Shown one piece after another: positions 52,138 to 60,442 of a stretch of 64,000 bases of DNA (position 1 is its first letter; every line of letters begins with the position of its first letter). This DNA is from Fibrisoma montanum (GTDB lineage Bacteria; Bacteroidota; Bacteroidia; Cytophagales; Spirosomataceae). The stretch is taken from NCBI RefSeq assembly GCF_003583365.1, contig NZ_QXED01000012.1, positions 1 through 64,000 on the forward strand, written 5' to 3'. Under the pieces are notes generated by a model that was given only the letters and a program-made list of their open reading frames with translations, was not told the origin of the DNA and did not search any database. The position numbers and the translations under genes were made by a program.

Positions 52138-53375
52138 AGGTTCGTCTGCGGATCAACGATCTTACCAACAAATAGTACGGTGTTCGAGCTTTTCTCGTGA
52201 ATTACGAAAACAAACGGCCGGTCGCAGAGCAGCGGCATTGGTGCCGACGTGACCGAAATACCACCGGTCGTAACGGCCGCGGCTTCGGTGCCTTTTTCAT
52301 CGACGGCAACGAACGTGTTCTGCTTGACGAAGCTGAGCGTAAGTCCACCGTTTGCATTAATACGGGTGAAATTAGCTGCGTCAGTAAACGCCGTCGGCAT
52401 ACCCATGGCTTTCAGCACATCGTTCAGCTTGATTTCGTAGTTCAGCGTGAATTTGGGGAGACCAATATCGATCTTGCTGGTTCTGAGTTCCGTCTGCAGC
52501 TGCTTCCAGTCGGCATCGGTCAGGCTGTTGAGCACGGCATCGGCGTTTGAGTTTTGCGCCGGCAACAGCACCGTCATCGCAAACTTGTCGTTCCCGTACG
52601 GAAGTTCGAAGGCGGAGTACGTAGGCCGCGAAGCCCGGCGCAGGTCCGTATTCAAACGCATCATTCGTACCGTTTTCTGCTGACCCGACGCCAGCGTGAA
52701 GGGCGCGTCGATGGTCTGGCCAGGGTTGAACTGGGTTTTCCAGTCGCCTTTGAAGTACAGCGCGTTCATCAGGAACATCACGTTTTCCGGCTGAATCTGA
52801 TCCAGAACTTTCGGGATTTTGCCGTTGGTTTTCTGGCTGGCCCAACCGTTGATCTTACCCAACGTAGCCGGATCGTTGAAGTCCTGCGCCGATACTTCGG
52901 CGTTAAACGTTTCCTTCAGCAAATTCTGAAACGACTGCTCAACGGTGAACGTATTGCGGTACCAGACCGAATTAGCCAGGGCCAGCGTTACCTTCGGGTC
53001 AACCGAGGGCAGGTTCTGCATCAGATTTTTGTACGTCGTGTTGGCCTCAGCAAGCGTCTGGGCGTCGAGCTTCAGAGTTTTCTGAATTTCGCCCGCCGTC
53101 TGGCCGTTGGCTCCATTCATGATCATCCCCAACGCCATGTGTAAGCTCAGCGGAGAAATAAATACGTTCTTATTTTTCTCCTGCTCGCCGACCTGACGGG
53201 CAAAATCAAAAGCGAATTCGGTTGTTTGATCAGCAAAAGGTGCCGAAATGCGAAGATCAGCACCGGTACCCGGCTGATCTGGGCCGGGCGTCGTGTTGGT
53301 GTCCTTGCAACTGACGGCCGTCAGCATCAATCCGGCAACCGCTATGGCGACAGTGCCAAACATGGTGTTGTTCAT
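52134..53375 (-). CDS. exported serpin (serine protease inhibitor)
   Basis: 413-aa serpin with a signal peptide and likely lipid anchor (VAVAGLMLTAVSC, Cys about residue 23). The serpin fold is complete: NVFISPLSLHMALGMIMNGA, SVWYRNTFTVEQSF, FLMNALYFKGDWKTQFNP, DRPFVFVIHEKSSNTVLF. The hinge VDEKGTEAAAVT aligns with inhibitory serpins, so it is probably an active inhibitor. By length-matched alignment to antitrypsin, P1-P1' would be Thr376-Ser377, suggesting an elastase-type target (inference). Bacterial serpins are rare; here it leads META lipoproteins and follows an ECF-sigma module. Confidence 0.9.
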   Translation of the reverse strand: MNNTMFGTVAIAVAGLMLTAVSCKDTNTTPGPDQPGTGADLRISAPFADQTTEFAFDFARQVGEQEKNKNVFISPLSLHMALGMIMNGANGQTAGEIQKTLKLDAQTLAEANTTYKNLMQNLPSVDPKVTLALANSVWYRNTFTVEQSFQNLLKETFNAEVSAQDFNDPATLGKINGWASQKTNGKIPKVLDQIQPENVMFLMNALYFKGDWKTQFNPGQTIDAPFTLASGQQKTVRMMRLNTDLRRASRPTYSAFELPYGNDKFAMTVLLPAQNSNADAVLNSLTDADWKQLQTELRTSKIDIGLPKFTLNYEIKLNDVLKAMGMPTAFTDAANFTRINANGGLTLSFVKQNTFVAVDEKGTEAAAVTTGGISVTSAPMPLLCDRPFVFVIHEKSSNTVLFVGKIVDPQTNL

Positions 53376-53427
53376 AAAGTATTCGATTTGTTGTTGTTCA
53401 CCAGGTATTCAACAGGAGACCGTTCGT

Positions 53428-53892
53428 TTATTTGCAGTCGGCAAAGGCATTGCGCTGCTGCCGTACGGCGGTAACGAGGTCTTCGAACCCCGGAATTGTT
53501 TTGTTGTATTCAAACGTGACGCGGTGACGGCTGTCGTTGAGTTGAATTTCTACGTATTCAGCACCACCATCCGCGCAGTCGGGGCAACCCAGGGTTTCGG
53601 GTATTTTCTGGAAAGCGTCGAAATTGACTTTAGTAGCGATCTCATTCCACGTACCACTATCGGTCTGCTTCTCGCAGGTAACCGGCGGGTTTTTATCGGC
53701 TTCCCGGCTGGTTTTGGTAAACACCGTGTTTTTATTGTCAATCACAACCTCTTGCCGGCAGTAACCTACGCACATACCAAAACTGGTACCCGACCGTACG
53801 GTCAGCGAGCTTCCGTTGGTTCCGGGGTTGAAATCCTGCTGGCAGCTAACCAGTCCCGCCAGCATCAGGGCACTCAAAATCATCTTCTTCAT
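53428..53892 (-). CDS. exported lipoprotein with cysteine pairs
   Basis: 154 aa from ATG 53892 (frame open to 54027, which would overlap the barrel gene). Lipobox LAGLVSC (Cys about residue 17). Cys pairs CVGYC and CPDC suggest disulfides or metal binding. It lies 11 nt after the anti-sigma/barrel gene and 52 nt before the serpin gene on the same strand. Family unknown. The part after residue 60 looks beta-rich. Confidence 0.65.
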   Translation of the reverse strand: MKKMILSALMLAGLVSCQQDFNPGTNGSSLTVRSGTSFGMCVGYCRQEVVIDNKNTVFTKTSREADKNPPVTCEKQTDSGTWNEIATKVNFDAFQKIPETLGCPDCADGGAEYVEIQLNDSRHRVTFEYNKTIPGFEDLVTAVRQQRNAFADCK

Positions 53893-53903
53893 CGTCAAGC
53901 ACA

Positions 53904-55640
53904 TTAAAAATGATAACCTAATCCAAAACTCATTCCAGTCGCGGTCGGGCGGTTCGAGATCCCCGCTTCCGGTCGGGTGCCGGTTTGAAGCGAGGGCTGA
54001 TACATGCCCGCCAGAGAGGCTGACCACCGCTGCGTCGGCCGATACCGGAACCGTAGGCCCATCGTAGCCGCCAGCGAAATAGGCCGGTAAACGCCATCCC
54101 GCGCCTTGATCGTCAACTCGTCGGCAACGGTATTCCGCACAAATAAGTTGGTCAGCATACCACCCAGTACGGCGAAACTCAGGCGGCTGCGGGGGCGGAT
54201 CTGATAGCCGACCTGCACCGGTACCTGAACGTATATGTAGTCGCTGGCCGTGACCTGTCGTGTTTGCTCGTCGTAGACATTGGCTGCTACATTTCGGCCT
54301 GGCAGCATGGTATTGCTGACAAAACTGCCTTTGTTGTCCATGTAAGCGTTCGCTGTATTGCTGGTGTTCGCGGCTACACTATTGCGCAGGGCGTCTACGT
54401 ACAGGTTCGACGTAGACGCCGAGTATGCCTGCAATTCGGTGGTCCGGACAACGAATGACGACGACAACTGGGCCGGACTCTCAACCGTTGAACGCCCCTG
54501 CAGATAGCCTACGCCGGTTTCGAGCGTCCAGTGCTCAGTCATCTGCACACCCGCCGAAGCCTGATACGCTACCGATAAATTAGCCCGGCTGCTGACCGTC
54601 GAGCGGTCATAAACCGGCGTGTTCTGCACAAAAGCGTTGCTGTTCATGGACGCCAGCGACGGGGCCGGCACGGCCTGACGTACGGATACGGAGGGATTAA
54701 ACGCTCCCGGCATCACACTCACCGAGGCCCACAGTTCCCGCGAACGGTTTTTAGGCTGTTCCGACTCGGGACTGATCGCCGGCTCTGGGGCGCGGAACCA
54801 GATAATTCGCTGTGTACCGTACAATTGCCGGAACTGTACCGGACGAATGGCGAGTCGTTCCAGGTTCATACCCGACGTTTCCTTCAGACCTGTCGGCTCC
54901 AGCGGAGCGCTGCCAGCCGCTACTCGGTTCGTCGTTTCATCCAAAGCGGTGGCGTTCATCTGCCCCGCTGCCCGTTGACCGGTGTCAACCGTTGACGGCG
55001 CTACGGTTGCCGCCGACCGTGGGCGGCCCGTTGAGCCAGCCAGCAGGTCGCGGTTCGTAATCTGCCCGCGTCGCCCCGCATACCGATCCACCGGCAGCTG
55101 GTATCCCGGCTTTAGGTTGGCTGGAGCGGCCGACGGGCGTTGGGTGGGTAGTTGCTTCGGCGTACGTATCGATTCGGTTGCGCCCTGGTTGCGGGCGGCC
55201 GCTTCGGTCGGATCGATTTGCGCAACCGCAGGCATCGATGGTTCGTCGGGGGCGGTGGCTACCTGGCCGGGTGTCTGACCTGCCGTGGCCGGCTCCGTTT
55301 CGGTTGTGGCCACCGTTGACTCCGTGTCTTGTGGTGCCGGAACGGTTTGCTGCGCAACCGGCTGTTCGCCAAGGCCAGGCTGCTGGAACGTAGCCCACCA
55401 GCCCACCAGCAGCAAAACTACCGCAGCGGCAATGCCTACGCCCCAGACGACGGGCCGGGATGCGCTCCCGCCTAACCCCCAGAGCGGTATGATTTTCGGG
55501 TTTTCCGACTCGTCTAACTGGCGTTCGATCGCATCCCACACGCGGGTTGGGGGCGTTTCGGCCGCTTCGTCGAACGCATTCCGCCAGGCTGAACCAAAGT
55601 CTGACGAATCGTCGGGTGTATGTTCTTCAAATTGACTCAT
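53904..55640 (-). CDS. membrane protein with cytoplasmic anti-sigma-like N-terminus and C-terminal beta-barrel
   Basis: 578 aa. Cytosolic N-terminus (about 1-60: SAWRNAFDEAAETPPTRVWDAIERQLDE), one membrane helix (VVWGVGIAAAVVLLLVGWW, about 66-86), a long Pro/Thr/Gln-rich periplasmic linker (about 90-270), then an outer-membrane barrel (about 290-578) ending SFGLGYHF. It overlaps the ECF sigma gene by 14 nt, the standard sigma/anti-sigma arrangement. The N-terminus has no classical zinc anti-sigma motif. A single protein spanning both membranes would link surface state to transcription. Confidence 0.7.
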   Translation of the reverse strand: MSQFEEHTPDDSSDFGSAWRNAFDEAAETPPTRVWDAIERQLDESENPKIIPLWGLGGSASRPVVWGVGIAAAVVLLLVGWWATFQQPGLGEQPVAQQTVPAPQDTESTVATTETEPATAGQTPGQVATAPDEPSMPAVAQIDPTEAAARNQGATESIRTPKQLPTQRPSAAPANLKPGYQLPVDRYAGRRGQITNRDLLAGSTGRPRSAATVAPSTVDTGQRAAGQMNATALDETTNRVAAGSAPLEPTGLKETSGMNLERLAIRPVQFRQLYGTQRIIWFRAPEPAISPESEQPKNRSRELWASVSVMPGAFNPSVSVRQAVPAPSLASMNSNAFVQNTPVYDRSTVSSRANLSVAYQASAGVQMTEHWTLETGVGYLQGRSTVESPAQLSSSFVVRTTELQAYSASTSNLYVDALRNSVAANTSNTANAYMDNKGSFVSNTMLPGRNVAANVYDEQTRQVTASDYIYVQVPVQVGYQIRPRSRLSFAVLGGMLTNLFVRNTVADELTIKARDGVYRPISLAATMGLRFRYRPTQRWSASLAGMYQPSLQTGTRPEAGISNRPTATGMSFGLGYHF

Positions 55641-56178
55641 CTCTTACGCGTTGTTCATTTCTTAGTTTCTGCTGCAATAGGGTTCGCGCCCGGGCATATT
55701 GCGATTTAGATGTTCCTTCCGCAATATCAAGCATCTCGGCAATCTCCGGGTGGTTATACCCTTCGATCGCGTACAGGTTGAAAACCGTCCGGCAGCCGGG
55801 CGGCAGCTCCTGTATCAGTTGAAGCAGATACTGGTAGTTCAGCGACGGTAAACTTTCGTCGGCCTGCGGCAGGATGGGGGCCATTTCCTGCACGTCGGCA
55901 GTGTGCTCCCAGGGTTTTTCCTTGCGCAGGTGTTTCAGCGCCGTGTTAATGACCACACGCTTCAACCAGGCTTCCAGTGGGCATTCGAACCGGAACGATC
56001 CGATATGCCGGTAAATTTTTACGAAGGAATCCTGCAGGACGTCTTCTGCTTCATCGGGGTCTTTGACGTAGCGTTTGCAAACCACAAAGAGCTTCCCGGC
56101 AAACCGCTCATAGAGCTGTCGCTGTACAGTTCGATCCTGACGTCGGCATCCTTCGACTAGTGCGTATTCATCCAGCAT
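55627..56178 (-). CDS. ECF-type RNA polymerase sigma factor
   Basis: 183-aa sigma-70 family factor: region 2 (FVVCKRYVKDPDEAEDVLQD then SFVKIYRHI, about 31-59) and region 4 (LPPGCRTVFNLYAIEGYNHP then EIAEMLDIAEGTSKSQ, about 121-156) with no region 3. Overlaps the membrane anti-sigma-like gene by 14 nt. Likely controls its own operon down to the META lipoproteins and serpin; no promoter consensus was derived. Confidence 0.9.
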   Translation of the reverse strand: MLDEYALVEGCRRQDRTVQRQLYERFAGKLFVVCKRYVKDPDEAEDVLQDSFVKIYRHIGSFRFECPLEAWLKRVVINTALKHLRKEKPWEHTADVQEMAPILPQADESLPSLNYQYLLQLIQELPPGCRTVFNLYAIEGYNHPEIAEMLDIAEGTSKSQYARARTLLQQKLRNEQRVRDESI

Positions 56179-56341
56179 ATCAACGTTGATAACGCAAAGA
56201 CCCAGGGTTTTAGCAAACCGTTGGAAGTAGAATAAAAAAAGTTTAGTACTTTAAGCAGAGAAGATTGAACATTGTATCTCATCTTCACCGAGTTACGGGC
56301 AAACCTTACCTTTTTAGCCATTTTTTGCAACGACATTCATC

Positions 56342-57199
56342 ATGAATCGTAGAAATGCACTACGTTATTCGGCAGGAATCGGGTTTTTATCGTTACTGGA
56401 GCCCCGATTTTCGTTCGGTTCTTTACCCGGCAGCCGGTTCCGCATTGGTGCCTGCGACTGGTCCATCGGCAAGTCGTCGGACGTAGGAGCCTTCGACCTG
56501 GCCAAACAGATTGGCCTCGATGGATTGCAGGTCAACATGGGCTCCGAAGCCAACAACATGCACCTTCGGCAAAAAGAGGTGCAGGCCGCTTACAAAGCGG
56601 CCGTTCAGCGGACCGGGGTGCAGATCGGCGGCCTGGCGCTCGGAGCGCTCAACGACGTACCGTACAAGTCAGACCCCCGCACGGAACAATGGGTGCAGGA
56701 CAGCGTGGACGTCGCCAACGCGCTGGGAGCCAAAAACATTCTGCTCGCTTTCTTCAACAAAAACGACCTGCGCAACGACCCGAAAGGGCAACAGGTGGTC
56801 ATTGAACGACTAAAAGCCGTAGCCCCCAAAGCCGAAAAAGCTGGTATTGTCCTGGGTATCGAGTCGTGGCTGACGGCACCGGAGCATCTGACCATCATCA
56901 ACGCCGTCGGCTCCCCGGCCGTCAAAGTCTACTACGATGTCTGCAATTCATCGGTCATGGGCTACGACATATTTAAGGAAATCCGTGACCTGGGTAAGGA
57001 AATGATCTGCGAATTTCACCTGAAAGAAAACGGCTCCCTGCTCGGAAAAGGCATGGTTGACCTGACCAAAGTGCGGCAGACGATTGACGACATAGGCTAT
57101 ACCGGCTGGCTGCACATTGAAGGCGCTATTCCAAAGGGTAAACCGATACTCGATAGTTACGTCGAAAACAACCGGACCGTCCGGTCGCTGTTCAGCTAA
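56342..57199 (+). CDS. Tat-exported sugar phosphate isomerase/epimerase-type TIM barrel
   Basis: 285 aa. N-terminal twin-arginine signal (NRRNALRYSAGIGFLSLLEP) and a TIM barrel with metal ligands expected in GIESWLT (Glu), YYDVCNSS (Asp), EFHLKENG (His) and LHIEGAIP (Glu). Proteins of this kind, exported in Bacteroidota and Planctomycetota, often sit with large heme CxxCH proteins, as here (25-nt gap). The substrate is probably a sugar; the exact reaction is unknown. Confidence 0.82.
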   Translation: MNRRNALRYSAGIGFLSLLEPRFSFGSLPGSRFRIGACDWSIGKSSDVGAFDLAKQIGLDGLQVNMGSEANNMHLRQKEVQAAYKAAVQRTGVQIGGLALGALNDVPYKSDPRTEQWVQDSVDVANALGAKNILLAFFNKNDLRNDPKGQQVVIERLKAVAPKAEKAGIVLGIESWLTAPEHLTIINAVGSPAVKVYYDVCNSSVMGYDIFKEIRDLGKEMICEFHLKENGSLLGKGMVDLTKVRQTIDDIGYTGWLHIEGAIPKGKPILDSYVENNRTVRSLFS

Positions 57200-57224
57200 C
57201 CACCACTACCTGATCCTATACGCT

Positions 57225-60218
57225 ATGAAAACAACGGTACCGGCGCTTTACAGCCCACTTTACGTGCTCGTAACGATTGGCCTGCTGTACGTAACAGGCC
57301 AGACTCTACGGCAGCCGCAGCCTATGAAACCTCTGCCGGAGCGGGCTGGACTGCACGGCGTTGTGGTCGACGATGATTCGAACCGGTTGTATGTGCCCGA
57401 CGACCTGGAGGCTACTCTCTGGGCTCAGGCGCCGATGTTCCATAACCCTACGAACATGGATATCGATGCCAGAGGCCGGGTCTGGATTACCGAGGCTGTA
57501 AACTACCGGAAGTTTAACAACAAGCCCGAAGCACGACTGGACCACCCCGAAGGCGAACGGGTGGTTATTCTGGAGGACACGGATCAGGACGGGAAAGCGG
57601 ATAAATCCACCGTGTTTGTGCAGGATAAAGAGTTGGTTTCTCCGCTTGGAATCGCCGTTATCGGCAAAAAGGTAATTGTTTCCTGCGCGCCCAACCTGGT
57701 GGTGTATACTGATGAGGACGGCGATGACCACCCCGATAAAAAAGAAATTTTGCTGACCGGGTTTGGCGGTCTTGATCATGATCACTCGCTTCACGCGCTG
57801 GTGGTCGGCCCGGATGGCAAGTACTATTTCAATACCGGCAATGCCGGACCGCATATCGTAACGGACAAAAGCGGCTGGACTCTGCGCTCCGGTAGCCTGT
57901 ACGTCGGTGGAACGCCGTACAACAAGATCAACCACGGCAACCAGATCAGCGACGATGGTCGGGTCTGGGTTGGCGGGCTGGCACTCCGCATCAATCCCGA
58001 CGGAACGGCCATGAAGGTGATGGGTCACAATTTTCGTAACAACTACGAAACAGCCCTCGATTCGTACGGAAATATGTGGCAGAACGACAACGACGACCAG
58101 GTGGTAGCTTGCCGGACGAGCTGGCTCATGGAGGGTGGAAACGCTGGCTACTTCAGCAGCGACGGCACCCGTTACTGGCAGGCCGACCAACGGCCGGGCC
58201 AGGACGTACCAACGGCCCACTGGCACCAGGACGATCCGGGTGTGATGCCGGCCGGCGACATCTCCGGGGCCGGTTCGCCGACGGGCGTGGTTGTGTACGA
58301 AGGTGATGAACTGGGTCCGCGGTACAGGGGAATGCTCCTGAGCGCCGAAGCCGGCCGGAACGTAATTTTCGGGTATAAACCCGAGCCGGAAGGAGCAGGG
58401 TACCGGTTGCCCCGAACCGATCTGATCAGTACGTTTCCGGCGGTCGATGAAAATTATAAATGGAACGATGTTGACAAAGACACCCGTAAGTGGTTCCGGC
58501 CCAGCGACGTAGCCGTTGGGCCGGACGGTGCCCTGTACATCGCCGACTGGTACGACCCGATTGTTGGCGGCCACCAGATGAAAGATGGAAAAGGCTACGG
58601 CCGTATCTACCGCATCACGCCCCGGGGAAAGAAGCTGAAAGTGCCTGACATCAATCTGAAAACTACGCAGGGGCAGATTGCGGCCCTGTTGAATCCGGCC
58701 GTAAACGTACGGGCGCTCGGCTTCGAAGCCCTCAAAGCTCAGGGTGATAACGTAGTGGAAGCCTTGTTGCCGCTGCTGTCGTCGAACAACCCATTTCACC
58801 GGGCCCGGGCCGTATTTCTGATGGCTAACCTCGGACCTGAGGGCGAGTATGAAGTAACGCGGCTGTTACGTTCTGAGGTGCCCATGCTGCGGATTGCGGC
58901 CATTCGGGCGTTGCGGAGTGCCAGCGCTGGAGTATCCATCCGGCCGGGGGAGGAGCTAACCCGTGCCGAAAAAGCTTTGTTGCCGCTGCTCGGTAACCTG
59001 GCCAATGATCCCTCACCGGCAGTACGTCGGGAGGTTGCCATTGCCCTGCGGGATGTTCCCTACGCCGATTGCCGGTTTATGCTGAGAAACCTGATCAAAG
59101 GATACGATGGCAAAGACCGCTGGTACCTTGAAGCACTCGGGCAAGCAGCCGACGGTAAGGAAGAAGCCCTCTTTGCCGACCTTCGCCCCGGCTTACCCGA
59201 AGACCCTACGCAATGGGACCAGCGTACGGCTAATCTGATCTGGCGGCTGCACCCGGCTTCGGCCGTTACGTTGTTGCAGCAGCGGGCGGCTTCGTCTGCG
59301 CTCTCGCCGGATGCCCGTCGGCAGGCGATAACTGCGTTGGGTTTTATCAAAAACGCACAGGCCGCACAGGCCATGGTGGCTCTGGCTAAAATGCCGGACA
59401 AGGATGTCGCCGATCAGGCTACGTACTGGGCTGGATTTCGGCGCGGCAACGACTGGGCTACGCTGATCAACTGGGAAGAAGCCATGCCCTCAAAGCTGTC
59501 GGCTACCGAGCAGGCGATGCTGGCCAAACGACAGATTCTGCTGGACGAGTACAAGTCGGATACGGAGAAACGCCGGGTTGCCCTCGAAATGGCCCGCAAT
59601 GCCGAAGGGGGTAAAGTGCTGGTGGGTCTCGCGGCTGACAACAAATTGCCCAGTGAGTTGAAGAAGGTAGTGGCGCAGGCTATTCTGAAAAATCCGGATC
59701 AGAGTGTACGTACCATGGCAAAAGAGTATTTCGCTGAAAACACCGAAAAGTCAACCGATGGAGACAGGTCGTCGGCCGGTACGCTTTCCGTTGAACAGGT
59801 AGCCGCCCTGACCGGCGATAAAACCGCGGGCCAATCAGTGTTCAAAACCAACTGCGCTACGTGCCACCGTCATGGCAAGCAGGGGAACGACATCGGACCG
59901 GAGCTGACCAGAATCCACCAGAAGTTTGACAAAAACGGCCTGCTCGATGCCATCATTCACCCGAGCGCGGGGCTGGCGTTTGGGTACGAACCCTGGCTGA
60001 TTACAACGAAAGCCGGACAAACCTACTACGGCTTTCTGATCAGCGACGGTACGCAGTCACTGGTAGTTAAAGACGCGGCCGGACAGAAACACACCATCCC
60101 GACCAGCAAAGTCTTTTCCCGAAAGCAATACAAAACCAGTCTGATGCCTGATCCTGCATCCATGGGACTGAATCAGCAGCAACTGGCCGACCTGGCGGCT
60201 TATCTGCTGAAACAGTAA
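57225..60218 (+). CDS. PVC-type heme-binding CxxCH protein
   Basis: 997 aa from ATG 57225; the frame is open to 57117 but that part overlaps the upstream gene. Signal or membrane segment (LYVLVTIGLLYVTGQ) at the N-terminus, a beta-propeller-like dehydrogenase domain (about 50-460: GRVWITEAVNYR, DGALYIADWYDP), HEAT-like helical repeats (about 490-800) and a C-terminal cytochrome c domain with Cys877-Ala-Thr-Cys880-His881 and a distal Met in LMPDPASMG. Likely a periplasmic sugar oxidase or dehydrogenase partner. Cotranscribed with the TIM-barrel gene. Confidence 0.85.
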   Translation: MKTTVPALYSPLYVLVTIGLLYVTGQTLRQPQPMKPLPERAGLHGVVVDDDSNRLYVPDDLEATLWAQAPMFHNPTNMDIDARGRVWITEAVNYRKFNNKPEARLDHPEGERVVILEDTDQDGKADKSTVFVQDKELVSPLGIAVIGKKVIVSCAPNLVVYTDEDGDDHPDKKEILLTGFGGLDHDHSLHALVVGPDGKYYFNTGNAGPHIVTDKSGWTLRSGSLYVGGTPYNKINHGNQISDDGRVWVGGLALRINPDGTAMKVMGHNFRNNYETALDSYGNMWQNDNDDQVVACRTSWLMEGGNAGYFSSDGTRYWQADQRPGQDVPTAHWHQDDPGVMPAGDISGAGSPTGVVVYEGDELGPRYRGMLLSAEAGRNVIFGYKPEPEGAGYRLPRTDLISTFPAVDENYKWNDVDKDTRKWFRPSDVAVGPDGALYIADWYDPIVGGHQMKDGKGYGRIYRITPRGKKLKVPDINLKTTQGQIAALLNPAVNVRALGFEALKAQGDNVVEALLPLLSSNNPFHRARAVFLMANLGPEGEYEVTRLLRSEVPMLRIAAIRALRSASAGVSIRPGEELTRAEKALLPLLGNLANDPSPAVRREVAIALRDVPYADCRFMLRNLIKGYDGKDRWYLEALGQAADGKEEALFADLRPGLPEDPTQWDQRTANLIWRLHPASAVTLLQQRAASSALSPDARRQAITALGFIKNAQAAQAMVALAKMPDKDVADQATYWAGFRRGNDWATLINWEEAMPSKLSATEQAMLAKRQILLDEYKSDTEKRRVALEMARNAEGGKVLVGLAADNKLPSELKKVVAQAILKNPDQSVRTMAKEYFAENTEKSTDGDRSSAGTLSVEQVAALTGDKTAGQSVFKTNCATCHRHGKQGNDIGPELTRIHQKFDKNGLLDAIIHPSAGLAFGYEPWLITTKAGQTYYGFLISDGTQSLVVKDAAGQKHTIPTSKVFSRKQYKTSLMPDPASMGLNQQQLADLAAYLLKQ

Positions 60219-60240
60219 GTTCTGCACCGGTGGCCTGAGC

Positions 60241-60353
60241 GGATAAGGATGATCAAATTGACTACACAGATAAACGGTTAGTCTGTGCAAGCAGTCACTG
60301 TAAAACAGTCGCTGTGAAGCAGTCGCTTTGAAGCGGTCGGATCAGCCTTATCC
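60241..60353. repeat. 14-bp tandem repeat within an inverted repeat
   Basis: CAGTCACTGTAAAA, CAGTCGCTGTGAAG, CAGTCGCTTTGAAG and CGGTCGG follow in tandem (60292-60340). They are enclosed by GGATAAGGATGATC (60241-60254) and GATCAGCCTTATCC (60340-60353), which are inverted with two mismatches. Located after the heme protein stop; the rest of 60219-60442 shows no gene. Confidence 0.7.
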
Positions 60354-60442
60354 GCGTTTTAGTCTGTGGAAAACCACTTAATCGAGCATCTACATTAAAC
60401 GAATGCCCGGTTTTGTTGTCTCTCCGAAAACGGATCGCCACC

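Noticed and set aside
57306-58799. 497-codon minus-strand frame opposite the heme CxxCH gene
   Set aside because: Shadow of the propeller-coding strand; no start context, no domain, composition typical of antisense frames.
60292-60340. CRISPR-like array
   Set aside because: Units are 14 bp and directly adjacent with no spacers; no cas genes in the window.
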